The notes under the pieces are model-generated. The model ran no database searches. It worked only from the letters and a program-made list of their open reading frames with translations, and had not been told where the DNA came from. Source: Chitinophaga rhizosphaerae (GTDB lineage Bacteria > Bacteroidota > Bacteroidia > Chitinophagales > Chitinophagaceae). From it: 64,000 nt of DNA. Shown here one piece after another: positions 8,362-18,081 of the stretch (position 1 is its first letter; the number at the start of each line of letters is the position of its first letter). The position numbers were made by a program, and so were the translations under genes. The stretch lies in assembly GCF_003958645.1 (NCBI RefSeq), contig NZ_RXLO01000008.1, positions 124,001 through 188,000 of the forward strand, written 5' to 3'.

Positions 8362-8661
8362 ATGAGCGCATTTAATGATCTGATCCAATCCGAACAACCC
8401 GTACTGGTAGATTTCTATGCAGACTGGTGCCAGCCCTGCCACGCCATGACGCCCGTTATCAAGGAAGTAGCGCAGGCGGTGGAAGGCAAAGCGCGGGTAG
8501 TGAAAGTGAATATCGACAAGAACCAGCAGGCCGCCAGCCATTTCAACGTAAGCGCCGTGCCCACTTTCATCATTTTCCGGAAAGGGGAAGTGGTGTGGCG
8601 GCATGCGGGGATGATCGACAAAGGGAGCCTGCTCCGCCAGTTGCAGGCCGCGTCTGCATAG
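8362..8661 (+). CDS. Thioredoxin
   Basis: A 99-residue thioredoxin, a general protein disulfide reductant. The motif is DWCQPC (Cys23, Cys26) instead of the usual WCGPC; a Gln in that place is expected to shift redox potential or partner choice. The cis-proline segment AVPTF and the VDFYADW strand are canonical. It is the third gene of the peroxiredoxin-DsbA-thioredoxin run, which suggests it serves its two neighbours rather than being the housekeeping TrxA. Confidence 0.9.
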   Translation: MSAFNDLIQSEQPVLVDFYADWCQPCHAMTPVIKEVAQAVEGKARVVKVNIDKNQQAASHFNVSAVPTFIIFRKGEVVWRHAGMIDKGSLLRQLQAASA

Positions 8662-8707
8662 GAAAGGTTTCCGGTTTTTCGTATCTTGACGGAAATACGG
8701 ATTCCAC

Positions 8708-9595
8708 ATGAAACTAGCCGCCTTTTTCTTACTGGCAGCCCTGTCTGCCAATGCCCAGTCCGACTCACTGCACCTGCTCGTGGCAGACGGCGCCAAACCC
8801 GTGCTCATATCCCATCAGTTCAAATTCACGGAAGGCCCCGCGCCCGACCGGAAAGGCAATATCTACTTCACCGACCAGCCGAATAATTCCATCTGGAAAT
8901 ACGACACCAAAGGCAGGCTCAGCCTCTTTTCCGGCAATAGCGGCCGCGCCAACGGGTTGTACGTCGATAAAAAAGGGAACATCCTCGCCTGTGCAGACGC
9001 AGATAACGAGCTCTGGTCGTTTTCCCCTAAAGGCGTGCATACCGTGTTGATGGATAACTTCGAAGGGAAAAAACTGAACGGCCCCAACGATCTCTGGATC
9101 CATCCCAACGGCGACATCTACTTCACCGACCCTTACTATCAACGCAGCTACTGGACGCGCCAAAAGCCCGAGATCGACGCCATGCGCGTGTACCGGCTGC
9201 CCAAAGGCGCCAGCGCACCGGTAATCGTGGCAGACGATATCGTGAAACCCAACGGCATCGTGGGCACGCCAGACGGAAAGTACCTCTATATAGCCGATAT
9301 CGGCGGGGATAAAATTTACAGGTATGAAATTTCGGGGGACGGAACACTCGCCAACCGCATACTTTTCACCCATAAAGGCGGTGACGGCATTACGCTCGAC
9401 GAGCGCGGGAACCTTTACCTCTGCGGCAACGGCGTATTCATTTATAACCCGCAGGGCCAGCAGATCGGGCATATCGACGTCCCCGAAAAATGGACCGCCA
9501 ACGCCTGCTTCGGCGGCAAAAAAAGGAACATACTTTTCCTCACCGCATCCACAGCGGTATATACCGTTGCAATGAAAGTAAAGGGAGCGGAATAA
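8708..9595 (+). CDS. SMP-30/gluconolactonase family protein
   Basis: A 295-residue exported six-bladed beta-propeller of the SMP-30/gluconolaconase/LRE family, which hydrolyses sugar or other lactones using a bound divalent metal. The signal peptide is MKLAAFFLLAALSANAQ. Family motifs include FTEGPAPDRKGNIYFTDQP, LNGPNDLWIHPNGDIYFTDP, KPNGIVGTPDGKYLYIADI and GDGITLDERGNLYLCG. The Glu of the FTEGP motif, the Asn of GPNDL and the Asp in GDGI supply the usual metal ligands. It ends two bases before the stop of the converging ABC gene. Periplasmic location is inferred from the signal peptide. Confidence 0.88.
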   Translation: MKLAAFFLLAALSANAQSDSLHLLVADGAKPVLISHQFKFTEGPAPDRKGNIYFTDQPNNSIWKYDTKGRLSLFSGNSGRANGLYVDKKGNILACADADNELWSFSPKGVHTVLMDNFEGKKLNGPNDLWIHPNGDIYFTDPYYQRSYWTRQKPEIDAMRVYRLPKGASAPVIVADDIVKPNGIVGTPDGKYLYIADIGGDKIYRYEISGDGTLANRILFTHKGGDGITLDERGNLYLCGNGVFIYNPQGQQIGHIDVPEKWTANACFGGKKRNILFLTASTAVYTVAMKVKGAE

Positions 9596-9597
9596 AT

Positions 9598-10587
9598 TTA
9601 GGACGGCAGGAACCAGATCCCCTTCGACGGCAATGCCACGAAAACGGCATCGCCCTTCTGGTATTTCGGCGCAGTGGTGCGAACGGTGAGCAGGTTGCCC
9701 GGCACTTCCACCACCACATCGTGATAGCTGCCGCCGAACATTACATCCTTCACCACACCTTTGATGGCCTCGCTGCCGTCTTTCGCGAAACGGAACTGCT
9801 CCGGCCGCACCACCAGGCTGCGCCCGTTCACGACGATCCCGGGCATGAGGGCAAACACTTTCGCCTTGTCGGGCGGAAAGAGTTGAAAATCGCCCAGGAG
9901 CCCCGCAGCATAAGCATCTGCGGGCTTGCTGTACACCTCCGCCGGACTGCCCTGCTGTACGAACTGCCCGTCGCGGAGGATAATGAGATGGTCTGCCCAG
10001 GGCAGTACATCGTCCGGGTCGTGGGAAACGAGGAGGCTCGTGATGCCGAATGCTTCGCCCAGGTCGCGGATCACGGATTTGAGGATGTGAGTATGAATGA
10101 GGTCGAGGTTGGAATAGGGCTCGTCCAGCAACAAAAGCTTCGGCTTGGTGACGAGCAGCCGCGCGAGGGAAATACGCTGCTTCTCCCCGCCGGAAAGCTG
10201 GTCGGTCTTCCGTTTGAGGAGATGGCTGATCCGGCAGATGTCGAACAGCCGGGTGGCCTCGTCGTCGGTCAGCTGGTTGGCATACGCGAGCAGTTCTTCC
10301 ACCCTGTAATTATTCCGTAGCTCGTAATGTTGCGAGAGGTATGCGATGCCGGGGTGGCCGGGAATCAATTTCCAGTCCGGCCCCAGTACTTTCTCCCCTT
10401 CGAACAGGATGGTGCCGCCATCCGGCTGCACCCATCCCGCGATCATCCGCAGCAATGTGCTTTTTCCCGATCCGGAAGCGCCCATCACGGCTACTTTCTG
10501 TCCACGCTCCACTTGGAAAGACAAAGGCTGCAATTCGAATCCCAGCTTGTCTTTCCTCGATATATCAGAAACTTGTAAAAACGTCAT
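9598..10587 (-). CDS. ABC transporter ATP-binding protein with TOBE domain
   Basis: A 329-residue ATPase of the PotA/FbpC/MalK-like importer class. It has Walker A GASGSGKST (residues 36-44), signature LSGGEKQR, Walker B LLLLDEP and a switch His in LLVSHD. A C-terminal TOBE-like domain (VVRPEQFRF... VVVEVPGNLLTVR) follows. The start ATG at 10585-10587 is chosen because the ABC fold begins at once (MTFLQVSDIS); the frame stays open further upstream, but that stretch looks non-coding. No permease or binding protein lies nearby, so the cargo is unknown. Iron, polyamine or anion import are the usual options for this class. Confidence 0.88.
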   Translation of the reverse strand: MTFLQVSDISRKDKLGFELQPLSFQVERGQKVAVMGASGSGKSTLLRMIAGWVQPDGGTILFEGEKVLGPDWKLIPGHPGIAYLSQHYELRNNYRVEELLAYANQLTDDEATRLFDICRISHLLKRKTDQLSGGEKQRISLARLLVTKPKLLLLDEPYSNLDLIHTHILKSVIRDLGEAFGITSLLVSHDPDDVLPWADHLIILRDGQFVQQGSPAEVYSKPADAYAAGLLGDFQLFPPDKAKVFALMPGIVVNGRSLVVRPEQFRFAKDGSEAIKGVVKDVMFGGSYHDVVVEVPGNLLTVRTTAPKYQKGDAVFVALPSKGIWFLPS

Positions 10588-10915
10588 AATCCCTAAAATT
10601 GCCGGCCGGTTACTGCAAAGCGCGTTCCATTTCCGGAACATAAAGAAAAAACATTTCCGCGAATTGGTCTGACCGGCTTTTGGGAAGAACGCTAACGAAT
10701 GGAGGATCAATCCATTACGAATAACGGATACCTTCAACCGCAACATCCTTCGCTTCAGGACTATCTGCATATGTTTCAGACATGAATATCGACACCCCGG
10801 CGGAAGCCCCTGAATTGCCCCCTTCAATCCCCGTAATTTGCATTCGACTTTTTTATTATACCTAACGAGATCCGTGCCGTTCCGCGGAACGATTTATTGA
10901 CCTCAACCATCTCTC
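10588..10915. other. Divergent intergenic region
   Basis: About 330 bases between the ABC gene and the GH44 gene. The clearest feature is an inverted repeat GTTCC-ATTTCC-GGAAC at 10624-10639, ahead of the ABC gene on the minus strand. No gene is seen. Confidence 0.4.
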
Positions 10916-13900
10916 ATGAAACCATTCTGCTCAATTGTGGCGTGCGCCGCCATGATGCTGCTTTCCAGCGTACGATCATCCGCCCAGGCCACGCGAAACG
11001 TCCGTTTCACCATCGATGCATCCGCTCCCAACAGGAAAGCCATCAGTCCGCTGGTGTACGGCACCAACGACCATTATCCCTATGCACCCGCCAAACGGAT
11101 GGGCGGCAACCGCATCACCGGCTATAACTGGGAAAACAATGCCAGCAACGCCGGCGAAGATTGGGTGCATCATAGCGACGACTGGGTGCCGGCACAATGG
11201 AACACACCCGGGAACCAGTACGATGTGCCCGGTTCGGCGCTCAAGGCCTTCCACAACCAATCGCTCCAGCAAGGCGCCTATTCCCTGGCCACCTTGCCCA
11301 TGGCGGGTTACGTGGCGAGAGACAAAAACGGCACGGTCAGCGAAAACGAAACTGCACCGTCTAACCGCTGGGTACCGGTAGTAGCCCGCAAACCCGGCGG
11401 GAACCTGTCGCTCACGCCCGATGTGAATGACAATGCGGTGTATGTGGACGAGGAGCTGCATTTCCTCCTCGATGCTTATGGCCGCAGCAATACCGCCACC
11501 GGCATCAAAGGCTATTCGCTCGACAATGAGCCCTGCCTCTGGACCAGCACCCATCCCCGGCTGTTCGGCACCACCGGCGTGTCTGTCAATTACCTCATGA
11601 ACAAATCTTACGAAACGGCGGAACTGATCAAGGAAATGGACCCCTCGGCAGAAGTGTTCGGCCCTTCGCTCTGGGGCTACACCGCTTATCAGAACCTCCA
11701 GTTCGCGCCAGATTGGGACCAGGTACGGGGCAATTATGAACTGTTCGTGCATTATTACCTCGCCAACATGCGCGCCCGCAGCCAGGCAGCGGGGAAACGC
11801 CTGCTCGATGTGCTCGACCTGCACTGGTACCCGCAGCAAAACCGCGACTTCGGCAACATGAGCCCGTTCGACGACGAAAACGACGATAATTCCGTACTGG
11901 GCCGCATTTCCATGTCGCGCGGACTGTGGGACGATACCTACCAGGAAAATTCCTGGGTGAACGACGCCTCCAACGGACAGATTTTCCCCGTGCTGCCCAA
12001 ACTGAAGCAAATGATCGCCGACTTCTATCCCGGTACCCGGCTCGGGATCACGGAATACAGTTACGGGGGAACGAGCCATGTTTCCGGCACCGTTGCGCAG
12101 GCCGATGCGCTGGGCGCTTTCGGGACGGAACAGATCTATTTCGCTTCGTATTGGGGCGCGGTGATCGGCTATATCAAAAGCGGGTTCGACCTGTATTGCA
12201 ACTACGACGGCAATGGCGGAAAATTCGGCAACACTTCCGTCAAAGCGCAAACAGACAATCGCGCGGTGAGCGCGGTGTACGCTTCCGTGAACGCCTCCGG
12301 CGACGAGTTTCTTCATACCATCGCCATCAATCGCAGCATGACCGATACCGTGGTGGCGACCGTGGCTTTTTCGGGAGCGCGCCAGTACAGGAGCGCGTCG
12401 GTATATGTGGTAGACAGGAATAGTCCCGTGGTGCGCAGGATGGAAGATATCCGTACCGTGGAGAACAATTCCTTCCAGCTGAAAATGCCGCCCATGACGG
12501 TGTACCACCTGGTGTTGTCAGAAACCGATCTTACGGTGTACCCCTACATTACGGACCTTACCATTGCGCCGGCCATCGGTTATTCTGACGGGAACGCCCG
12601 GTTTACCGTATCCGCCACCATTACCGATTCCGATAACGATATGCGCCCGCCGACGATCGACCTGAGCTCTCTGGGAGGCAGTGCTACAACCCCGCTCGTG
12701 CGCAACGGCGATCAGTATTCCATCCAGTATACCGTACCCGCCAATACCGCTTCCGGCATGAAAATGCTGACCGTTTCCGCCGCAGATGCTGCGGGGCATA
12801 GCGTATCCGGGAATGTCACCTACCGCGTGATCCGCGAACTGCCGTCTACCGACATCTGGAACGGTGACGCGATCCGCGGCGGCGAGGGCGAACGCTTCAA
12901 CGACGGCAGCGATCAGACGGCCGGAACGCAAATCATCGAAAGGCGGGCCACGGGCGGCAATACCGGTCCCGGCAGTTTGTACATGCGGTTCAAGCACGAT
13001 CCCAATTACTGGGGGCTCATGACCTGGCGCATCGATCCCAATGCCGGCGGTGCAAGGGATGTGAGCGAATTCGGGTATCTCGAATTTTACATCCGTTCCA
13101 ACGCTCCGGAATATGCAGACATAACATTCAGCGTGAGAGACGCCAGCGCCAACATGAACGTTTCCAACAGCGTGAACCTCAAGGCCAACGGCTACATTTC
13201 CTCCTTCCACCCCACTCAATTCACGAAAGTAAAAATCCCCTTCTCCGACCTGTTCACCGGCTCCGGATTCGACCTCACCCGGCTGTGGCAGTTCAATTTC
13301 CTTGTCAATTCCGCGCAGGATGGTTTTGATGTATGGATAGACGATGTGCGCGCCCTGCCGTACGACAACCCCACGGTACAACCGGTCCTCAGCGATGTGC
13401 GGATCAACCCTGCTGCGGGTTTCGCGGATGGCATCACCCCGGTCCAGCTCAGCGTGCTGGCCAGCGATCCGAACAACGACCTGGCCTCCGTCACCGTCGA
13501 TCTTTCCCCGGTCGGCGGCGCCAACAACCAACCGCTCCTGCTGGTGAACGGAAGATACACGGCGAGTTTTACCGTGCCGGCCACAACGCCTCCCGGCCCC
13601 CGTTCCTTCCACATCACGGCAACCGACCAGAAAGGGAACACGGCGCAGATTAAGGTGGATTATCTCGTATGGGGCCGCGCCTCGTCTGACGTGATCTGGG
13701 ATGGCGACACCAAAAATCCCGGCATCGTCCACAGCACCAGTAACAACGCTTCGCTGCTCGTGGTACGGCCCACCGGCGGGAACAAAGGCCCGATCAACAT
13801 GTCCGCGCATATCGAGCCGAACCCGGAACCCTTTGCCTATGTATTCTGGGACCTGGCGCAGGACGTAGACGCCCGGATGGTCGACCTTCGCCAGAAAAGA

Positions 13901-16210
13901 TACCTCAACTTCAGCATCCGCTTCCCCAATACCGCCGGCCTCGGCAATTTCGATCTGCAGATTTTCCTGAAAGACCGCTTCGGCGGCGGATCGAATGCCG
14001 CATTCCTGCTGCGCGACAAGTACCTCACACAATTGTCGGGCAATTATCAGCAGGTCCGCATCCCGCTCGCCGATATGGTGAATGGCGCTGAGATCGATCC
14101 GTCGAAAGTTGCGCTCATCGGATTCTTGTCGGAACAGATGCCCAACAGCGGCGTGGATTTCCAGGTAGACGATATTTACCTGAGCGGCAGTCCCGTAGCG
14201 GATGTAGAAATCGTAACGCAGCCTTCCGCATGCGGTAACAACGGCCGGATCGAAGTGAAGAAGGTGGTACCCCCATCCGGTAATTACCAGTATTCCATCG
14301 GCGGCGCGGCGCAAGCCAGCCCTGTTTTCGAAAACCTCCAACCCGGGCAGTTCGACCTGCGGATCACCGGGCCGGATAATTTCGTGTACGTGGAAACGGT
14401 GGTAATCAGCGGTGGACAAGGTTTGCAGGGAAATATCCAGGTAAATGACCAGGCCGGCGATATCGATCTGACCATCACCGGCGGAAGCGGGAATTACATC
14501 TTCGCCTGGTCGAACAACGCTACTACAGAAGACCTGACAAACGTACCTTCCGGCGATTATACGGTGAATGTGAAGGATAACGTTAGCGGATGTACGTATC
14601 ATGGAACGGCGAAGGTTACGCGCCAGCAGGTTGTACTGTTCACCGTGAAGAACGCGCAATGTTTTCCCAACGGCATCATTACCGCCACAGTAAGCAACGG
14701 TAGCGGCGTATATCAATATTACATCAACGGGAAAGCCAATCCGAACGGCATCAACAGTAACATTTTCGGACAACTGGAGCCCGGTGTTTATACCATTCGC
14801 GTCACGAATGCGAATGGATTCGATTATTCCCAGGCTGTGACGATGGGCGGAACGCTGAACGACCTCCTGATCACCCAAACCATCGATCACCGCTACGGCA
14901 ATATCGATATTACGATTACCGGCGGCAGCGGGAGTTACCGGATCAATTGGGCGCATGGGTCTACGGTGGCCGACCAGTCCGGCCTGGCGTCCGGGCAATA
15001 TCATATCGAGGTGACCGACCGTACCACGCAATGCGCGACGGCCATGACGCTTACCGTAACGCGTACCGGCCCGGACGTGACTTTCACCGCTACCGGCGCC
15101 TCCTGCAACACAGGCGGTACCATTACCGTCAGCACCACCGGGGCCAGCGCGGCGCCGTACCAGTATTTTATCAATGGGCAAGCCAATCCTGCCGGCATCA
15201 ACCAGCCTGTTTTCCGCAATTTGCAGGCGGATTTCTATGAAGTCAGGATCACGGGGGCGAATGGTTTCGAGAAGAATGAACGGGTGGAGGTAGACGGATG
15301 GATGAACGATATGGATGTGACATCGCAGATCGATCAGACTACCGGCGCGATCGATGTGACCGTGACGGGTGGCAGCGGCAATTATACCTATCGCTGGTCT
15401 ACCGGCGCCACCACGCAGGATGTTAGCAACCTCGCTACCGGCGATTACTGGATGGAAGTGACCGATGCATCGGCTGGATGCGTGACCAGGAAAGATTTCC
15501 GGGTGACGCGGCCCGTCCATCCCACGATCACCTTTACCGTTACCAACGCCAACTGTGGCGCGAACGGCGTGATACTCGTGAACCTCAGCGCCGGAACTCC
15601 TTCCGATTTCCGGTATTTCATCGACAACAGGGAAAACCCCGCGGGCCCCGCCAACCGGGAATTCCGCCACCTCGCACCGGGCAACTATGCCATCCGGGTG
15701 ACCGGCAGCGGCGGATTCTCGAACACGCAAACCGTTACGGTAGCCGGTACGGTTAACCGGCTGGTGATCATCGGCACGGCGGACGAAGACGGCAATATCA
15801 ACATCAGCGTGAACGGCGGCAGCGGGAATTACCAGTACTTATGGTCCGATAAATCCACCACCGAAGACCTCGAGCAACGGGCGCCCGGTTTATATACCGT
15901 GAACGTCACCGACAAGGCAACCGGCTGCACGGCACAATTCAGCATCCTGGTGGCTGCGAGCCGGGAGTCTCTGTGGATTTACCCGAACCCTGCCCTGGAG
16001 GGTTTCCGTGTCAAATACGTGATCCCCGAATCCAGTAAAATGGAATTGACCGTAACGGACCTTTTCGGCCGCGTGACGTACCGGCAGGTACTCACCGAAT
16101 CGCAGGGGAATATCTATGTTCCGGCAACGAAACTGCGCTCCGGTATGTATTTCGTGCAAGTGAAATCCGGGAAGCATAAACAGACAAGGCCTGTTATCAT
16201 CGCCAAATAA
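10916..16210 (+). CDS. T9SS-exported GH44 family glycoside hydrolase with SprB-like repeats
   Basis: A 1764-residue secreted enzyme, likely an endo-beta-glucanase, xyloglucanase or mannanase. The signal peptide (MKPFCSIVACAAMM... SSAQ) is followed by a GH44 catalytic domain at about residues 30-540. Its opening is ISPLVYGTN and RMGGNRITGYNWENN, the predicted acid/base is Glu205 in DNEPCLW, and the predicted nucleophile is Glu380 in ITEYSYGG. Two Ig-like domains (about 545-640 and 800-890) alternate with two carbohydrate-binding-like beta-sandwiches (about 645-795 and 920-1070), ending in IDDVRALP and VDDIYLSG. Four SprB-like repeat pairs span about 1095-1680 (GGSGNYIFAWS, GDYTVNV). A T9SS sorting domain (WIYPNPALEGF... 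ATKLRSGMYFVQV) closes the protein. Substrate choice within GH44 cannot be read from sequence alone. Confidence 0.9.
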   Translation: MKPFCSIVACAAMMLLSSVRSSAQATRNVRFTIDASAPNRKAISPLVYGTNDHYPYAPAKRMGGNRITGYNWENNASNAGEDWVHHSDDWVPAQWNTPGNQYDVPGSALKAFHNQSLQQGAYSLATLPMAGYVARDKNGTVSENETAPSNRWVPVVARKPGGNLSLTPDVNDNAVYVDEELHFLLDAYGRSNTATGIKGYSLDNEPCLWTSTHPRLFGTTGVSVNYLMNKSYETAELIKEMDPSAEVFGPSLWGYTAYQNLQFAPDWDQVRGNYELFVHYYLANMRARSQAAGKRLLDVLDLHWYPQQNRDFGNMSPFDDENDDNSVLGRISMSRGLWDDTYQENSWVNDASNGQIFPVLPKLKQMIADFYPGTRLGITEYSYGGTSHVSGTVAQADALGAFGTEQIYFASYWGAVIGYIKSGFDLYCNYDGNGGKFGNTSVKAQTDNRAVSAVYASVNASGDEFLHTIAINRSMTDTVVATVAFSGARQYRSASVYVVDRNSPVVRRMEDIRTVENNSFQLKMPPMTVYHLVLSETDLTVYPYITDLTIAPAIGYSDGNARFTVSATITDSDNDMRPPTIDLSSLGGSATTPLVRNGDQYSIQYTVPANTASGMKMLTVSAADAAGHSVSGNVTYRVIRELPSTDIWNGDAIRGGEGERFNDGSDQTAGTQIIERRATGGNTGPGSLYMRFKHDPNYWGLMTWRIDPNAGGARDVSEFGYLEFYIRSNAPEYADITFSVRDASANMNVSNSVNLKANGYISSFHPTQFTKVKIPFSDLFTGSGFDLTRLWQFNFLVNSAQDGFDVWIDDVRALPYDNPTVQPVLSDVRINPAAGFADGITPVQLSVLASDPNNDLASVTVDLSPVGGANNQPLLLVNGRYTASFTVPATTPPGPRSFHITATDQKGNTAQIKVDYLVWGRASSDVIWDGDTKNPGIVHSTSNNASLLVVRPTGGNKGPINMSAHIEPNPEPFAYVFWDLAQDVDARMVDLRQKRYLNFSIRFPNTAGLGNFDLQIFLKDRFGGGSNAAFLLRDKYLTQLSGNYQQVRIPLADMVNGAEIDPSKVALIGFLSEQMPNSGVDFQVDDIYLSGSPVADVEIVTQPSACGNNGRIEVKKVVPPSGNYQYSIGGAAQASPVFENLQPGQFDLRITGPDNFVYVETVVISGGQGLQGNIQVNDQAGDIDLTITGGSGNYIFAWSNNATTEDLTNVPSGDYTVNVKDNVSGCTYHGTAKVTRQQVVLFTVKNAQCFPNGIITATVSNGSGVYQYYINGKANPNGINSNIFGQLEPGVYTIRVTNANGFDYSQAVTMGGTLNDLLITQTIDHRYGNIDITITGGSGSYRINWAHGSTVADQSGLASGQYHIEVTDRTTQCATAMTLTVTRTGPDVTFTATGASCNTGGTITVSTTGASAAPYQYFINGQANPAGINQPVFRNLQADFYEVRITGANGFEKNERVEVDGWMNDMDVTSQIDQTTGAIDVTVTGGSGNYTYRWSTGATTQDVSNLATGDYWMEVTDASAGCVTRKDFRVTRPVHPTITFTVTNANCGANGVILVNLSAGTPSDFRYFIDNRENPAGPANREFRHLAPGNYAIRVTGSGGFSNTQTVTVAGTVNRLVIIGTADEDGNINISVNGGSGNYQYLWSDKSTTEDLEQRAPGLYTVNVTDKATGCTAQFSILVAASRESLWIYPNPALEGFRVKYVIPESSKMELTVTDLFGRVTYRQVLTESQGNIYVPATKLRSGMYFVQVKSGKHKQTRPVIIAK

Positions 16211-16228
16211 ATGGATAGCGTAAAAAGT

Positions 16229-16259
16229 AAAAGGCCGGTGCAAATACCGGCCTTTTTTT
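16229..16259 (+). terminator. Intrinsic terminator after the GH44 gene
   Basis: Hairpin AAAAGGCCGGT-gcaaat-ACCGGCCTTTTTTT, 18 bases after the stop codon. Confidence 0.9.
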
Positions 16260-16296
16260 GTGGGGCAATGAACGGATTTATGAGAGGTTGCGGCAT

Positions 16297-16325
16297 AAAA
16301 AAAACCGCCGTTGCCGGCGGTTTTT
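16297..16325 (-). terminator. Intrinsic terminator for the converging minus-strand gene
   Basis: Hairpin AAAAACCGCCGGCAACGGCGG followed by a run of T on the minus strand, about 40 bases after the stop of the low-complexity secreted protein gene. Confidence 0.85.
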
Positions 16326-16367
16326 CTCACACACTACAGGTTTAATTCCTGATTACCCCTGATATTG

Positions 16368-17147
16368 TTAACCGCGCTCGCGGCCACGGCTATTCTCGCT
16401 TCCACGGCTGCCGGGCTCTGTTCTGCGGTCGTTTCCACGGTTCCCGTTATTATTGTTCCACTGGCGTTCTGCAGGGCGGTTCGGCGTTACTTCCCGGCGT
16501 TGTTCGGCGGGGCGGTTTGGTGTTACCCGGCGTTCCGGGCGATTGTTGTTTTGATTCCATTCGCGGCGTTCTGCAGGACGGTTGTTATTATTATTCTGGT
16601 TCCATTCGCGGCGGTTATTGTCGCGATCGTTGTTTCGTTCGTTGTCGCGTGTCCATTCGCGGCGGTTGTCGTTATCTACCCGGCGCTGTACGGGGCGGCT
16701 GTTCCATTCGCGGCGTTCTTCCGGGCGGTTGTTCCAGCGGTTGTTCCATTCGCGGCGATCGCCGGGCCGGTCTCGCCAAACGATCTGCGTATAGTTGTTC
16801 CGGTAATGTGAATACTCCCTGCGGTAGCGTTTATGGAATCTCCAGGGATCGCGCTGGTTGATCACCACCTTGTAACCCCGGTAGAAGTCGTAATATCCAT
16901 AACGGGCCGGCAGATAGCGGGTATGGACCCATCGGCCGAAGTCGAAATAGATGTACGTTTGCGTCGGGATGTAATAGTAAATGTCGATATCAGGAAGGTA
17001 ATAGTACTCCGCGTAGTCGTAACCCACGGGGCCCCAGGCGGGCTGAATACCAAGGTTGATACTCACGTTCACCTGTGCCGAGGCGGGAGACGGGGTAGAG
17101 GCCGTAAAAGCGGTCATCACAGCCAGGATGAGAAAAATCCGTTTCAT
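16368..17147 (-). CDS. Secreted protein with Arg/Asn/Trp-rich low-complexity tail
   Basis: A 259-residue exported protein of unknown function. A signal peptide (MKRIFLILAVMTAFTASTPSPASA) leads into a Tyr-rich globular part of about 95 residues (PAWGPVGYDYAEYYYLPDID, then YYIPTQTYIYFDFGRW). The last ~130 residues are repeats built on RREWN, NNRPERR and NRPAEQRRE. Proteins of this shape are frequent in Bacteroidota. The highly basic, Asn-rich tail could bind polysaccharide or nucleic acid outside the cell, but this is only a guess. It stands alone, with a terminator behind it. Confidence 0.8.
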   Translation of the reverse strand: MKRIFLILAVMTAFTASTPSPASAQVNVSINLGIQPAWGPVGYDYAEYYYLPDIDIYYYIPTQTYIYFDFGRWVHTRYLPARYGYYDFYRGYKVVINQRDPWRFHKRYRREYSHYRNNYTQIVWRDRPGDRREWNNRWNNRPEERREWNSRPVQRRVDNDNRREWTRDNERNNDRDNNRREWNQNNNNNRPAERREWNQNNNRPERRVTPNRPAEQRREVTPNRPAERQWNNNNGNRGNDRRTEPGSRGSENSRGRERG

Positions 17148-17321
17148 ACATGCTGGTTTTAGTTCTTGTTAATTAGACGTTGTAAATGCGATCAGGTTTA
17201 CGCGTTACAACAGGTTTAACATATTGTATGGTAATGCATATTTGATGCCAGAACAGCTGTAAACGGGAATTCTTTCATATCTCCCGGGAAACCATTAATA
17301 TTACATATCTAATCGATTCGC

Positions 17322-17960
17322 ATGAACCGCATTACTATCGCACTGGTAGACGATCATCCGGCCATTCTCAATGGTTTGCAAATGATTTTGCAGGGTTTCC
17401 CGGACGTTTCCGTGTCGGGGGCCTGGCAGAACGGCGACCAGTTGCTGGACGGTTTGCAGGCCGGTGCACCGGAGGTCCTTTTCCTGGACATCCAGTTGCC
17501 GGGGCAAGACGGGTTGGCGCTGTGCCGGCGGGTTTCGGCCGATTTTCCGGATACGCGGGTCATCATTTTCACGAATGTGGAAGATAAGCATACCATCCGT
17601 ACCGCATTTCAGAACGGTGCGGCAGGATACCTGCTCAAAACGGCCGGCAGCCGCGAGATCCGCGAAGCGATCGATGCCGTGCACGCGGGCGATCAGTATG
17701 TACATGGAGAATTGAAAGACCAGATGTTCCAGCAGATCATCCAGCGGAAACCGAGCCGCTACGCACCTTCCCTCACGCGGCGCGAAAAGGAAATACTGGG
17801 GTTCATCGCCCAGGGAAGCAGCAACCAGGACATCGCCGACAAGCTGTCTCTCAGCGTGCGCACTATCGAAAACCATCGCTATAACCTCATGCAAAAGCTG
17901 GATGTAAAAAATACCGCCGCCCTGGTAAGAAAAGCCATGGATCTGGGGCTCGCCAGCTAG
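17322..17960 (+). CDS. NarL/LuxR-type response regulator
   Basis: A 212-residue two-component response regulator. The receiver domain (residues 3-120) has the acidic pair Asp10-Asp11, the phosphorylation site Asp56 in LFLDIQLPG, Thr84 in IIFTN and the Lys of LLKTAG. The C-terminal LuxR-type helix-turn-helix reads LTRREKEILGFIAQG and RTIENHRYNLMQKL. NarL-type regulators are usually driven by HisKA_3 kinases. The kinase gene 120 bases downstream is instead of the LytS type, so pairing with it is not assured. It most likely activates or represses its targets as a dimer after phosphorylation. Confidence 0.92.
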   Translation: MNRITIALVDDHPAILNGLQMILQGFPDVSVSGAWQNGDQLLDGLQAGAPEVLFLDIQLPGQDGLALCRRVSADFPDTRVIIFTNVEDKHTIRTAFQNGAAGYLLKTAGSREIREAIDAVHAGDQYVHGELKDQMFQQIIQRKPSRYAPSLTRREKEILGFIAQGSSNQDIADKLSLSVRTIENHRYNLMQKLDVKNTAALVRKAMDLGLAS

Positions 17961-18081
17961 TACATCTTCCTGTTTCCGGTTCCTCTCCTCCATCCCGGGT
18001 AAGTAAAACTACTCAGTTTTAAATACGAGTAATACATCGCAAAAATCCGTTTGCGTTGTCAGGTAGTTTTGAGGAAACTTC

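Noticed and set aside
10588..10827. An 80-residue N-terminal extension of the ABC ATPase
   Set aside because: The frame is open, but the ABC fold starts at the ATG at 10587 and the extension has no protein-like pattern.
12518..15730. A 1070-codon open frame opposite the GH44 gene
   Set aside because: Shadow of a GC-rich, repeat-rich gene. The His/Arg/Gly-rich translation matches nothing and the plus strand is clearly coding.
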